A program made the translations under genes and the position numbers. The notes beneath the pieces were generated by a model. That model saw only the letters and a list, made by a program, of their open reading frames with translations, was not told the DNA's origin and searched no databases. From Caryophanales bacterium (GTDB lineage Bacteria > Bacillota_I > Bacilli_A > RF39 > UBA660), in NCBI GenBank assembly GCA_016282415.1, contig JAEEKO010000029.1:1-10183 (forward strand): a stretch of DNA of 10,183 nucleotides, read 5' to 3'. Below, in pieces: positions 1-6,052 of the stretch. How positions within the stretch are numbered: position 1 is the stretch's first letter; each line of letters starts with the position of its first letter.

Positions 1-227
1 AATCCAAAAACAAAATAGCTATCTTCTATTTTACTTGAATCAATATAAATACCATTACCAACTTTTTCTATCATACCTTTTTCTTTCATAATATTAAGAT
101 ACATTCTATGAATACCAAGATTAGATAGTTCTTTTGAAGTAACATATCCATTATTCATTTCCATAATAGATTCAATAATTTCTATATTACTTTGGTCTTT
201 AAATTCTTTTATTGACATCCTTTCCAT
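1..227 (-). CDS. abiEi: AbiEi-type antitoxin (type IV toxin-antitoxin), N-terminal part, cut by window edge
   Basis: Only the first 75 codons are in the window; the gene runs off the left edge. The translation begins MERMSIKEF and contains NNGYVTSKELSNLGIHR, then IEKVGNGIYID. This is the winged-helix pattern of the AbiEi antitoxin N-terminal domain: helix-turn-helix, then a wing ending in a G-x-Y strand. In AbiE systems AbiEi represses its own operon and antagonises AbiEii, a nucleotidyltransferase-like toxin that causes abortive phage infection; abiEii would lie just beyond the left edge. The start at 227 is chosen because AGGAGG (235-240) sits 7 nt upstream; an in-frame ATG at 218 has no comparable site. 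A consensus promoter inside an inverted repeat lies directly upstream and fits autoregulation. Other AbiEi-domain regulators without a toxin partner cannot be excluded from this fragment. Confidence 0.72.
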   Translation of the reverse strand, partial: MERMSIKEFKDQSNIEIIESIMEMNNGYVTSKELSNLGIHRMYLNIMKEKGMIEKVGNGIYIDSSKIEDSYFVFG

Positions 228-240
228 AAATATTCCTCCT

Positions 241-285
241 TGACAAATCTAATGAAATTATAACATTTATCATTAGTTTTGTCAA
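241..285 (-). promoter_or_regulatory. abiEi promoter embedded in a 15-bp inverted repeat (autoregulatory operator)
   Basis: On the minus strand TTGACA (280-285), a 17-nt spacer and TATAAT (257-262) form a perfect sigma-A promoter, with an extended TGT just before the -10. The arms TGACAAATCTAATGA (241-255) and TCATTAGTTTTGTCA (270-284) are inverted copies matching at 14 of 15 positions. One arm overlaps the -35 and the other lies just downstream of the -10. Characterised AbiEi proteins bind inverted repeats in their own promoter, so a bound dimer here would occlude RNA polymerase. The geometry is seen directly; the assignment to AbiEi is inference. Confidence 0.8.
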
Positions 286-616
286 ATACTATAAAAAAGA
301 ATTGGAAGTGTTTTTCCAGAACTTAGTAATTTTACCTACTTTTGGAAATTTATTTCCAATACTCTTAATAATCAATTTTTATGCATTTTTTTAAATTTAC
401 GTACCTAGCTTAGCACCTAAAATAAATCAATATGCATTTTGTCCTTTATTTTCAACAAAATATAAACTATTTGCTTTCTTCAAGGGAAAAAGAATACCCT
501 GCTTTTTTGTCATATTTTTCATAATTATTGATTTATCACTTGCTATATTTCTCGTAAATAGCCCTATTTTATCTATCTTGCTCTATATAGTTGTTCCCCA
601 TTAGTTCCCGAAATAA
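286..616. other. 331-bp gene-free stretch with two tandem palindromes
   Basis: No ORF of convincing length lies here on either strand. Visible structure: two related palindromes at 302-318 and 342-358; a minus-strand string at 397-420 that would read LGAKLGT followed by a stop, with no long open frame before it; a short hairpin AAATAG-CC-CTATTT at 556-569 downstream of the 195-residue membrane gene, lacking a U-tract; and a T-rich segment at 483-511 with a weak four-pair stem. The region probably contains decayed mobile-element sequence, since it lies between AbiE and the rest of the defence genes. Confidence 0.5.
302..358. repeat. Pair of TTGGAA-N-TTCCA palindromes 40 bp apart
   Basis: TTGGAAGTGTTTTTCCA (302-318) and TTGGAAATTTATTTCCA (342-358) agree at 14 of 17 positions. 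The second is a perfect TTGGAAA/TTTCCAA dyad around TTTA. Their starts are exactly 40 bp apart, close to four helical turns, so bound dimers would lie on the same DNA face. They sit upstream of the abiEi -35. They could be operators for an unseen regulator or recombinase arm sites; neither has terminator-like T-runs. Confidence 0.45.
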
Positions 617-1204
617 CTATTTCCATATATAATTAAACATTTTTATCATTAGTTCTTTATCTTCTTTAAATCTTTTTTCATCAATACTTTTTAATATATT
701 TTCTACTTCATTTATAAATGGTTCAATACTTTCATCAAATGCTTTCTCATTAAACCATTTAATAATAGTTTTAATTATTTTTTCAGCTTTATAATTTTCA
801 CCCATATTGATTTGTGGATTAATTTTTGTATACATAGAATCCTTTTCTTTAAAAAAGCCATGATATTCTGACAATGTATTCTTGATTTCTGTGGATAATT
901 CAGTAAGTTTTTTAAATAATGCACTTGTATTAATATGATGGAAAAATTCTTTATTTTTAACAGAATAATAAGTAGTATATAGTTCAAAATATAAACTATA
1001 CACAGTATTTATAATACGTCTTTTAGCCATAAAATACTGACATATAGCTGAAACTAAACCAACTATAATTCCGCATCCCAAATTGGTAATTATATTTATG
1101 CTTAATTTTTGATCTATACCAAATAATTGGAATAAATATAACATTGGTATTAATGCTACCATCATTATTATTGAAATAATTATAATAATTCTTGATTCTT
1201 TCAT
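617..1204 (-). CDS. Two-TM membrane protein with cytosolic helical domain, function unknown
   Basis: The protein has 195 residues and I do not recognise a family. Residues about 5-29 and 36-59 are strongly hydrophobic and can each span the membrane. MKES at the N-terminus and AKRR just after the second segment predict both termini inside the cell. Residues 65-195 are mainly charged and helical (KKLTELSTEIKNTL, INEVENILKSIDEKRFKED), without visible catalytic motifs or cysteine pairs. The layout of two TM helices plus a cytosolic helical tail resembles the general plan of 2TM effector proteins (for example SLATT-type) found in defence loci, but this is analogy, not a match. The start at 1204 follows GAGGTG five nt upstream. 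It is monocistronic, divergent from the methyltransferase gene, and flanked by AbiE and R-M genes, so a defence-related role is plausible. Confidence 0.75.
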   Translation of the reverse strand: MKESRIIIIISIIMMVALIPMLYLFQLFGIDQKLSINIITNLGCGIIVGLVSAICQYFMAKRRIINTVYSLYFELYTTYYSVKNKEFFHHINTSALFKKLTELSTEIKNTLSEYHGFFKEKDSMYTKINPQINMGENYKAEKIIKTIIKWFNEKAFDESIEPFINEVENILKSIDEKRFKEDKELMIKMFNYIWK

Positions 1205-1230
1205 GTAATCACCTCACTTATTAATTATAT

Positions 1231-1239
1231 ATTATATCA
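1231..1239 (-). promoter_or_regulatory. Extended -10 promoter of the membrane-protein gene
   Basis: The minus strand reads TGATATAAT (1239 down to 1231), an extended -10 with a perfect TATAAT. The start codon is about 27 nt downstream. The -35 position holds only TGTAAA, a weak match, so the extended TG probably compensates. A second TATAAT (1224-1229) overlaps downstream. Confidence 0.5.
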
Positions 1240-1277
1240 CAAAATAATTTCAATTTACACGGAAGCATTATTTTCTT

Positions 1278-1317
1278 ACACATATGTGTTGGATGTATTA
1301 CATACTTATGTTATAAT
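1278..1317 (+). promoter_or_regulatory. Methyltransferase promoter with adjoining 12-bp palindrome
   Basis: TTGGAT (1289-1294), a 17-nt spacer and TATAAT (1312-1317) with an extended TGT form a reasonable promoter 20 nt before the start codon. The perfect palindrome ACACATATGTGT (1278-1289) abuts the -35 and is a candidate operator. R-M methyltransferase genes are often regulated by a C protein or by the enzyme itself, but no C-protein gene is visible in the window. Confidence 0.55.
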
Positions 1318-1337
1318 CATTATAGGAGATGATATGA

Positions 1338-3155
1338 ATGGAATTAATAGATAAAAAAATATCTAAAATACATAATTACATATATGCAAATGAAGGTTTA
1401 AGTAATTCAGAAGTGTTAAATGAATTCTTAAAGATATTTTATTGCAAAATATTAGATGAGCAAGAAAAAAACGAACTTGTTAAGAGCTTATCTCCTGATG
1501 CAATTATTGAAAAGATAAATACATTATATGAGACTTTAAAAGATAGATTAAAAAACATTATTGATTCAAAAGAAAAAATTAATTTAAAAAAAGAAACCAT
1601 AGTATATGCGATTGAGGAGTTAAAAGAAGTTAAATTTAAAACTATTACCTCCGATGTAAAAGGTCACATCTTACAAAAAATTATTGATAGATCATATAGG
1701 GAAAGTCGTGGTCAGTTTTTTACTCCTGCGCCTGTTGTTGATTTCATGGTTAAAATGATTAATCCTTGCAAAGGAGAAAAAGGTTGTGATCCTGCTTCTG
1801 GAACTGGCGGATTTATGTTTACTGCTCTAGAGCATATTTCAGAAAACAATGCCATCACAAAAAAGGATATTGATAATATTTATTTTTATGATATAAGCAA
1901 ATCACTTATCAAATTAATTGCTATGAGAATGATGTTTGAATTTTCATATAACGAACCAAATTTTGATGTGAGAGATAGTATTGCTGAAGATTATGATATG
2001 AATTTTGATTACGTATTAACGAACCCGCCTTTTGGAACACAGGGTAAAATAATGGATTCTAAAATATTAAGAAAATATCAATTGGGGTTAGATGACAATA
2101 ATAAAGCTTTAAAAGCACAAGTTCCAGATTTATTATTTGTTGAAAAAGTTATAAAGATTTTAAAAGACAATGGCCGTGGAGCTATCATATTACCTGACGG
2201 CGATTTTGAAAATCCATCTCAAGAATACTTTAGGAAATATTTAATTAACACAGTTAAAATTGATGCTGTTGTGTCATTACCTGACGGAACATTTATACCT
2301 TACGGCACTGGTGTAAAATCAAGTATTGTCTTCTTTACCAAAATTAAAAGTGATGAATTAAAAATATTAAAAGATAATGATTATGACATATTCTATGGCA
2401 AAATAACAAAATTAGGTTATTCTTTTTCAAAACACTCTAAAGATCTATTTTTACCAAATGGTAAAATTGACGAAGATTATAATGAAATTGTTAATTCTTA
2501 CTACAATAAAAAATACAACGATAATGCATATTTGATAAAAGCAAGCGAGATAATAAAAAATAAGCACATATTATCTGAGAGTTTTCATTCACCTATCTAC
2601 AAAAGAAACATTGAAAAAATAAAAGAAAATAAATGTTTACCCCTTAAGGATTTAGTTGAATTTAATTATAGTAAAGAAAAGATTGAAAAAGATAAGAACT
2701 ATAATTATATCGAAATCGCTGATATTAATTCTTATACTAATGAAATAATTAATTGTACTGAGATGTTAGGTGAAGATTTGCCAAGTAGAGCCAGTTATAA
2801 ATTAAATGAAAATGATCTTATAGTTGCAGTATCTGGAAACTCAATCGGCACAAAAAAACAAGCAAAGGCACTGGTTACAAAGAATTTCGAAAACTGTATA
2901 TGTACTAATGGATTTGCAGTTATGAAAGCAACTAAAATATCACCATACTTTTTACTTCATTTCTTCAGCAGTGAGGATTTCTTAAAACAAGTTTTAAAGT
3001 TCAAATATGGAACAGCTATTCCTTGCATAGGAAGAGAAGATTTTGAAAATATTCTTGTTCCAATTCCTACAGATAGAGAAATATCAAAAATTGAAGAAAG
3101 AATTAAAAAAGCTATCGAATTAAGAGACGAAGCTTTAAGATTATTGCAAATTTAA
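1338..3155 (+). CDS. N6-adenine DNA methyltransferase fused to a single-TRD specificity domain (M.S subunit)
   Basis: This 605-residue protein combines modification and target recognition. Residues 1-120 are a helical HsdM-like N-terminus. Residues about 121-400 are the gamma-type N6_Mtase catalytic domain: GQFFTP (125-130), the AdoMet-binding motif I DPASGTGGF (151-159) and the catalytic NPPFG (229-233). Residues about 430-577 resemble one target-recognition domain of a type I HsdS, ending in GTAIPCIGREDFENILVPIP (558-577), the usual TRD exit, followed by a charged helix (580-603) like the HsdS conserved coiled coil. A type I HsdS has two TRDs, so this is a half-specificity fusion as in type IIB/IIG-like enzymes. 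It should dimerise to read a two-part site or read a short asymmetric one. The start at 1338 has AGGAG nine nt upstream. An overlapping ATG at 1334 opens only a six-codon frame. The partner nuclease is convergent downstream. Confidence 0.88.
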   Translation: MELIDKKISKIHNYIYANEGLSNSEVLNEFLKIFYCKILDEQEKNELVKSLSPDAIIEKINTLYETLKDRLKNIIDSKEKINLKKETIVYAIEELKEVKFKTITSDVKGHILQKIIDRSYRESRGQFFTPAPVVDFMVKMINPCKGEKGCDPASGTGGFMFTALEHISENNAITKKDIDNIYFYDISKSLIKLIAMRMMFEFSYNEPNFDVRDSIAEDYDMNFDYVLTNPPFGTQGKIMDSKILRKYQLGLDDNNKALKAQVPDLLFVEKVIKILKDNGRGAIILPDGDFENPSQEYFRKYLINTVKIDAVVSLPDGTFIPYGTGVKSSIVFFTKIKSDELKILKDNDYDIFYGKITKLGYSFSKHSKDLFLPNGKIDEDYNEIVNSYYNKKYNDNAYLIKASEIIKNKHILSESFHSPIYKRNIEKIKENKCLPLKDLVEFNYSKEKIEKDKNYNYIEIADINSYTNEIINCTEMLGEDLPSRASYKLNENDLIVAVSGNSIGTKKQAKALVTKNFENCICTNGFAVMKATKISPYFLLHFFSSEDFLKQVLKFKYGTAIPCIGREDFENILVPIPTDREISKIEERIKKAIELRDEALRLLQI

Positions 3156-3178
3156 AGAACCTAATTTAGGTTCTTTAA
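3152..3178. terminator. Shared bidirectional terminator between methyltransferase and endonuclease genes
   Basis: The arms AAAGAACCT (3154-3162) and AGGTTCTTT (3168-3176) form a perfect stem, extendable through flanking A/T pairs, with T-rich ends on both strands. The methyltransferase TAA (3153-3155) is inside the left arm and the endonuclease stop (3179-3181) touches the right side. One compact hairpin therefore ends both genes. Confidence 0.85.
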
Positions 3179-4150
3179 TTATGCTTCTCTATAATCAATT
3201 TGAGTAGCATCATATTCTACAGTTTTTGGATTTGTTTTATTTATACAATCATCTATATTTCTATACCATGGATGTTTTATATCAAGTTCATCTTTCACTC
3301 CTGGAATAAGAACATCTATAATATAATTTTGATATAAATGATTTGGTGATGTGGGAGAATGTGATATACGATCTGGATTCATAAATACAAACTCATGTTT
3401 TCCAGTTCTTTGGAATAAATCAACAGCCATCATTGAAAAATCAGATACTAATGGAGCTGCCTGATTAATACCAGTTTCATTATCTGTTCTATCACTTGGT
3501 TCGTGTGTTTGCAAAATTTTATATAATGCATTTTTTGTTCTAAATGCTTTTTCACTTAATTTTTCATCATCAGATTTTTCAATAAATTCTTTTAAATCAT
3601 TAATTGTAGAAAAATAGGATGATAAATCTGCATTATCTGGGCCTGGATTTTCTTTAGTCCATCTAAAATCAGGAAAAGTCTTATTTACATTTTTCTCTTC
3701 CCAATCTTTTTTAGCTTTTAAATAACGATTATAACCTTTTTGATAAATGCTATCTTTATCAATATTTATATACTTTTTCAAAGTATTAAAAGCTTGATCT
3801 TTTGTAATTCTTTTTTGATGATCATCTTCATTAGTATCGCCAGATCTAAACTCTGAATTAGTTTTCAATCCTTTACATTCAACTACATAATAGTCGTTTG
3901 TCCCTTTTTTCTTGATTAAAAAATCTCCTTTATAGCCAATCTTTTTTTCATCAAAACCTCCAGCTGGTTTTTCTTTTATTCTTAATACTTCATAATCATT
4001 CTCAGCTAAATATTGAATTAACAATATTTCAGATAAAGCTCCTTGAATATATCCCTGTGCACTTGGACTCAATTTTAGAGCTTCAATTATCTGCTCTGGT
4101 TCTACACAAAATTGTTCTTGTAACCATTCATATATTCCTTTATTATCCAT
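3179..4150 (-). CDS. PD-(D/E)XK restriction endonuclease of the R-M pair
   Basis: The 323-residue protein has a recognisable PD-(D/E)XK core: E41 in the helix GALSEILLIQYL, then GYKGDFLI with D76, then YYVVECKG giving E91-x-K93. These are the metal-binding and catalytic residues typical of restriction and Holliday-type nucleases. The remaining 220 residues (including FPDFRW and PSPTSPNH-like segments) match no family I can name and may hold dimerisation or DNA-recognition parts. Its place, convergent with and terminator-sharing with the M.S gene, argues it is the cognate restriction enzyme. The start at 4150 is preferred because GGGAG (4158-4162) lies 7 nt upstream; a nine-codon extension from TTG at 4177 would place that site inside the gene. 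There is no helicase/ATPase, so this is not a type I HsdR. The cleavage mode is unknown. Confidence 0.72.
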   Translation of the reverse strand: MDNKGIYEWLQEQFCVEPEQIIEALKLSPSAQGYIQGALSEILLIQYLAENDYEVLRIKEKPAGGFDEKKIGYKGDFLIKKKGTNDYYVVECKGLKTNSEFRSGDTNEDDHQKRITKDQAFNTLKKYINIDKDSIYQKGYNRYLKAKKDWEEKNVNKTFPDFRWTKENPGPDNADLSSYFSTINDLKEFIEKSDDEKLSEKAFRTKNALYKILQTHEPSDRTDNETGINQAAPLVSDFSMMAVDLFQRTGKHEFVFMNPDRISHSPTSPNHLYQNYIIDVLIPGVKDELDIKHPWYRNIDDCINKTNPKTVEYDATQIDYREA

Positions 4151-4196
4151 AAAAACACTCCCAACAATAAAAGACAAGTTTCATTCATCTAAAACA

Positions 4197-4222
4197 ATTA
4201 TAACATAAAATTACAAATTTTA
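4197..4222 (-). promoter_or_regulatory. Endonuclease promoter (extended -10) with AT-rich inverted repeat
   Basis: The minus strand carries TGTTATAAT (4205 down to 4197), the same extended -10 string as the methyltransferase and abiEi promoters. The -35 is weak (TGTTAA). TAAAATT (4206-4212) and AATTTTA (4216-4222) form a perfect 7-bp inverted repeat in the spacer. It may be an operator, but such repeats arise easily in AT-rich DNA. Confidence 0.45.
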
Positions 4223-4301
4223 ACATTTTAGCAAATACTATTTATTATTCATAATAACTTGTATTATTTTTTTAGAGCGATTAATACATACGGAGGTATC
4301 T

Positions 4302-4523
4302 ATGTTAAGAAAATGCACTGATGAAGATATAAGTAATGAAGAATGCGAAAAGGTTATTGATCCTTTTTATGAAAACTATGATAGTTATTTGGAAGAATAT
4401 GTTGTGCCTGAAGTTATAGCATTTTATATTGCTAGCTTATTTTATAGAAATGCTATGTGCGAAGCAACTTTTAAACAACATTTTAATTCTGCGTATGATA
4501 CTTTTAAGTTGAAGAAACTTTAA
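4302..4523 (+). CDS. Small acidic protein, 73 residues, unknown
   Basis: I do not recognise this protein. A strong ribosome binding site, GGAGG (4292-4296), sits five nt before the ATG, which supports real translation. The first 35 residues are acidic (TDEDISNEECEKVIDPF), the middle is aromatic and hydrophobic (VVPEVIAFYIASLFY), and the last 18 are mildly basic. No HTH, zinc or catalytic motif is visible. It is divergent from the endonuclease gene. Its 3' end runs in another frame over the recombinase fragment that starts near 4508, so the C-terminus may have been created by the junction and the original protein may have ended differently. A regulator or small accessory protein of the R-M pair is possible but unsupported. 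Confidence 0.5.
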   Translation: MLRKCTDEDISNEECEKVIDPFYENYDSYLEEYVVPEVIAFYIASLFYRNAMCEATFKQHFNSAYDTFKLKKL

Positions 4524-4612
4524 AGACTTATTCACACCTATTTACAAGTACTTTAGATGAAGTAGTAGCCGTAATAGATAAATTAGATAACAATAAAACC
4601 GATGATGTTTAG
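4508..4612 (+). pseudogene. Tyrosine recombinase/integrase C-terminal fragment
   Basis: A plus-strand frame without its own start, opening after a stop at 4505-4507 and ending at TAG 4610-4612, reads EETLKTYSHLFTSTLDEVV and then AVIDKL and an acidic tail. This matches the end of phage and ICE tyrosine recombinases, where the helix T-L-x-T-Y-S-H-L carries the nucleophilic tyrosine and is followed by a short helix and tail. The rest of the enzyme (Arg-Lys-His-x-x-Arg region) is missing upstream, where the unrelated 73-residue ORF lies in another frame. This is a truncated remnant marking a former integration or deletion junction close to 4490-4508. Confidence 0.68.
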
Positions 4613-4621
4613 TCACCGGTT
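4597..4621. terminator. Hairpin terminator between convergent genes
   Basis: AACCGATGA (4597-4605) pairs with TCACCGGTT (4613-4621) with one mismatch and a seven-nt loop. On the minus strand the stem is followed by TTATTG after two terminal Ts, so it best serves the 297-residue gene that stops at 4627. On the plus strand the tail is ATTATTT. It overlaps the end of the recombinase fragment. Confidence 0.6.
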
Positions 4622-4626
4622 ATTAT

Positions 4627-5520
4627 TTAACAATACTTTTTCATCAATTTAGAAAACTCAGTAGTCCAACCACTTGTATGTGTTATTTTTGCTATTATGT
4701 CATTACTATTAAGCAACTCGCTCTTTGAGAACTTTGAAATTTGCTCCCATCCTTTTCTTGGAATAATATATGTTGCGTTACCATAATAATTGCATTCTAA
4801 GCAACAAATATTATCAAAAATAAATGCAAAATATCCTGTAAACCCTCCAGTTCCACAAAAAATATCGCTTGGATTATATGATTCAATAGTATCAAATCTA
4901 TACTCTTCAAAACTCTTTTTATTTTCATCAGAGTTATTTTTGCATTTTTTACACATTAAGCTATCAATTTTTATTCCTTTTGGTAAGATTTCCCAATTAC
5001 AACGTTTTATCTTATTACTTGATTTAAGCAGATTATACCCTTGGTCAAATAATTCACAAAAACCAAAAATTTCTAAGAACATATTAATTATTAGCTTCAC
5101 TTTATCTTTATTATAAGTATCACTAAAGTTGGCAATTATATATTCGTTACCTTTATCATCTGTTCTTAAGATAAACTCAATATTGGTTGGATCTATTTCA
5201 ACTTTAGGATAAGCATATCTGTATATATCGCTATATCCGCTGTGTTCATATCCTCCCCAATCTTTTAAATTCCACTCTATAGTTGTTATATATCTATATA
5301 CCTTATCTTGTTTTTTATCTGGATAAGAATAACCATTAGTATTCTTTCTACAATTTACACCAAACTTTGGAGAAGGCTCTATAGCTAGTCCTTCCTCAAA
5401 AGATTTAATATTTAACTTAGTTAGCTCATTGTTAGTTATTCTTAATCCTATTAGGAATTCTTTGTTTTCAAAATCATCAATAAAATCTATTGAATTAATT
5501 CTTTTTTTTGATATAATCAT
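4627..5520 (-). CDS. Uncharacterised 297-residue protein with two CxxC pairs
   Basis: I do not recognise a family. The protein appears soluble, with no signal peptide or TM segment. Residues 50-110 are rich in aromatic residues (NGYSYPDKKQDKVYRYITT, WNLKDWGGYEHSGYSDIYRY) and look like a beta-rich domain. Residues 140-165 are a hydrophobic helix. The C-terminal third contains C190-x2-C193 and C240-x2-C243 (with C239), likely a split zinc site, around the glycine-rich segment FCGTGGFTGYFAF (221-233). The start at 5520 has AAGGAGA about 7 nt upstream. The gene lies 52 nt downstream of a 57-residue basic protein on the same strand and probably shares its transcript, giving a two-gene cassette inside the defence island. 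A nucleic-acid-related or toxin-like role is possible; nothing in the sequence proves it. Confidence 0.8.
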   Translation of the reverse strand: MIISKKRINSIDFIDDFENKEFLIGLRITNNELTKLNIKSFEEGLAIEPSPKFGVNCRKNTNGYSYPDKKQDKVYRYITTIEWNLKDWGGYEHSGYSDIYRYAYPKVEIDPTNIEFILRTDDKGNEYIIANFSDTYNKDKVKLIINMFLEIFGFCELFDQGYNLLKSSNKIKRCNWEILPKGIKIDSLMCKKCKNNSDENKKSFEEYRFDTIESYNPSDIFCGTGGFTGYFAFIFDNICCLECNYYGNATYIIPRKGWEQISKFSKSELLNSNDIIAKITHTSGWTTEFSKLMKKYC

Positions 5521-5572
5521 TATAATTTCTCCTTCTAATTAGCAGAAGGAAACCACAGATGCCTTAATCTTC

Positions 5573-5746
5573 TTATTTTTCTTTTCTTACGCCTTTAAAT
5601 TTACCACCAGACGTTTTAACATCCATAAATTGACCATTTATAGAATTTCTTTTTATATATAGTCCTATTCGTTCATTTAAAAACTGTGATCTTTGTCGAA
5701 CTGCACCTATTCTAGCATTATCATTTACTGGCATATTTACAGCCAT
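5573..5746 (-). CDS. Small basic conserved-type protein (57 residues)
   Basis: The protein begins MAVNMPVNDNARIGAVRQRS and ends GGKFKGVRKEK. By my count it has twelve K/R against four D/E residues, so it is strongly basic. The pattern DNAR-x-GAVR-x-RSQ ... GxFMDVK ... FKGVRKE is, to my recollection, shared by small hypothetical proteins in many unrelated bacteria, which would imply strong constraint and mobility; this needs a database check. The start at 5746 is supported by AGGAG (5754-5758) exactly 7 nt upstream. The same frame stays open to 5851, but that extension would bury this site. It precedes the 297-residue CxxC protein. Net charge and size suggest RNA, ribosome or nucleic-acid contact; the function is unknown. 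Confidence 0.75.
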   Translation of the reverse strand: MAVNMPVNDNARIGAVRQRSQFLNERIGLYIKRNSINGQFMDVKTSGGKFKGVRKEK

Positions 5747-5816
5747 ATTATCTCTCCTTTCTTCTAAGAGATTTAACACGCTCTGATAATAATTATGTAT
5801 AATTTTGTCCGATAAC

Positions 5817-5845
5817 TTGATTTTTTTTAAAATTCCTGTTATGAT
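5817..5845 (+). promoter_or_regulatory. Plus-strand promoter with no ORF downstream
   Basis: TTGATT (5817-5822), a 17-nt spacer and TATGAT (5840-5845), preceded by an extended TGT, make a good sigma-A promoter on the plus strand. It points into a gene-free region that ends in an intrinsic terminator about 140 nt later. A weaker divergent minus-strand TTGACA (5862-5867) with CATAAC at 18-nt spacing overlaps it. Confidence 0.5.
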
Positions 5846-5851
5846 AGTCAT

Positions 5852-5988
5852 ACAAAGAGGGTGTCAATTATCTCTGTTTGTGTTTGTCTATATAGTTTAC
5901 TTTGTAATCTATATGTCTTGTATTTGCATCTGTAGTTCCCATCTACATTTGCTATAAGTATTTGCTATTGCTCGCAAATGCTTTTTTT
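5852..5988 (+). ncRNA. Candidate antisense small RNA, about 137 nt
   Basis: The segment lies between the plus-strand promoter at 5817-5845 and the terminator at 5957-5988 and has no meaningful ORF. It contains three related (T/C)ATTTGC strings and an imperfect hairpin GCA-TC-TGTAG ... CTACA-TT-TGC near 5927-5953 with loop TTCCCAT. A minus-strand promoter at 6053-6081 would give a leader for the 57/297-residue cassette that is fully complementary to this RNA. An antisense regulator of that cassette is the simplest reading. Boundaries are predicted from signals only; a terminator left from a lost gene is the alternative. Confidence 0.4.
5957..5988 (+). terminator. Intrinsic terminator facing no gene
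   Basis: AGTATTTGC (5957-5965) pairs with GCAAATGCT (5974-5982) through nine pairs including one G-U, with an eight-nt loop, and runs straight into seven Ts (5982-5988). It works only on the plus strand, where no ORF precedes it. Confidence 0.7.
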
Positions 5989-6052
5989 ATGCATTTTTAG
6001 CCTTTTAGAAGCATTTTTGTAGCGTACAACTGCTGTAACTTATAGCAATTAC

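Noticed and set aside
483..511. Possible plus-strand terminator (AGGG/CCCT stem and six Ts)
   Set aside because: The stem is only four pairs with a ten-nt loop, and no plus-strand gene precedes it.
775..987. Minus-strand open frame of 70 codons
   Set aside because: It is an out-of-frame shadow inside the 195-residue membrane gene, with no ribosome binding site.
1334..1354. Six-codon frame overlapping the methyltransferase start
   Set aside because: It could be a translational attenuator, but overlapping ATGs are common in AT-rich DNA and nothing else supports it.
4790..5116. Plus-strand open frame of 108 codons
   Set aside because: It lies wholly antisense inside the 297-residue gene, which has a good start site and terminator.
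5747..5851. N-terminal extension of the 57-residue protein by 35 residues
   Set aside because: The frame is open, but an ideal AGGAG site 7 nt before 5746 marks the internal start, and the extension overlaps the plus-strand promoter.
376..5998. Identical 15-mer TTTTTATGCATTTTT at 376-390 and 5984-5998 as attachment repeats
   Set aside because: In DNA this AT-rich, one repeated 15-mer in 10 kb is expected by chance, and the right copy overlaps the T-run of a terminator.
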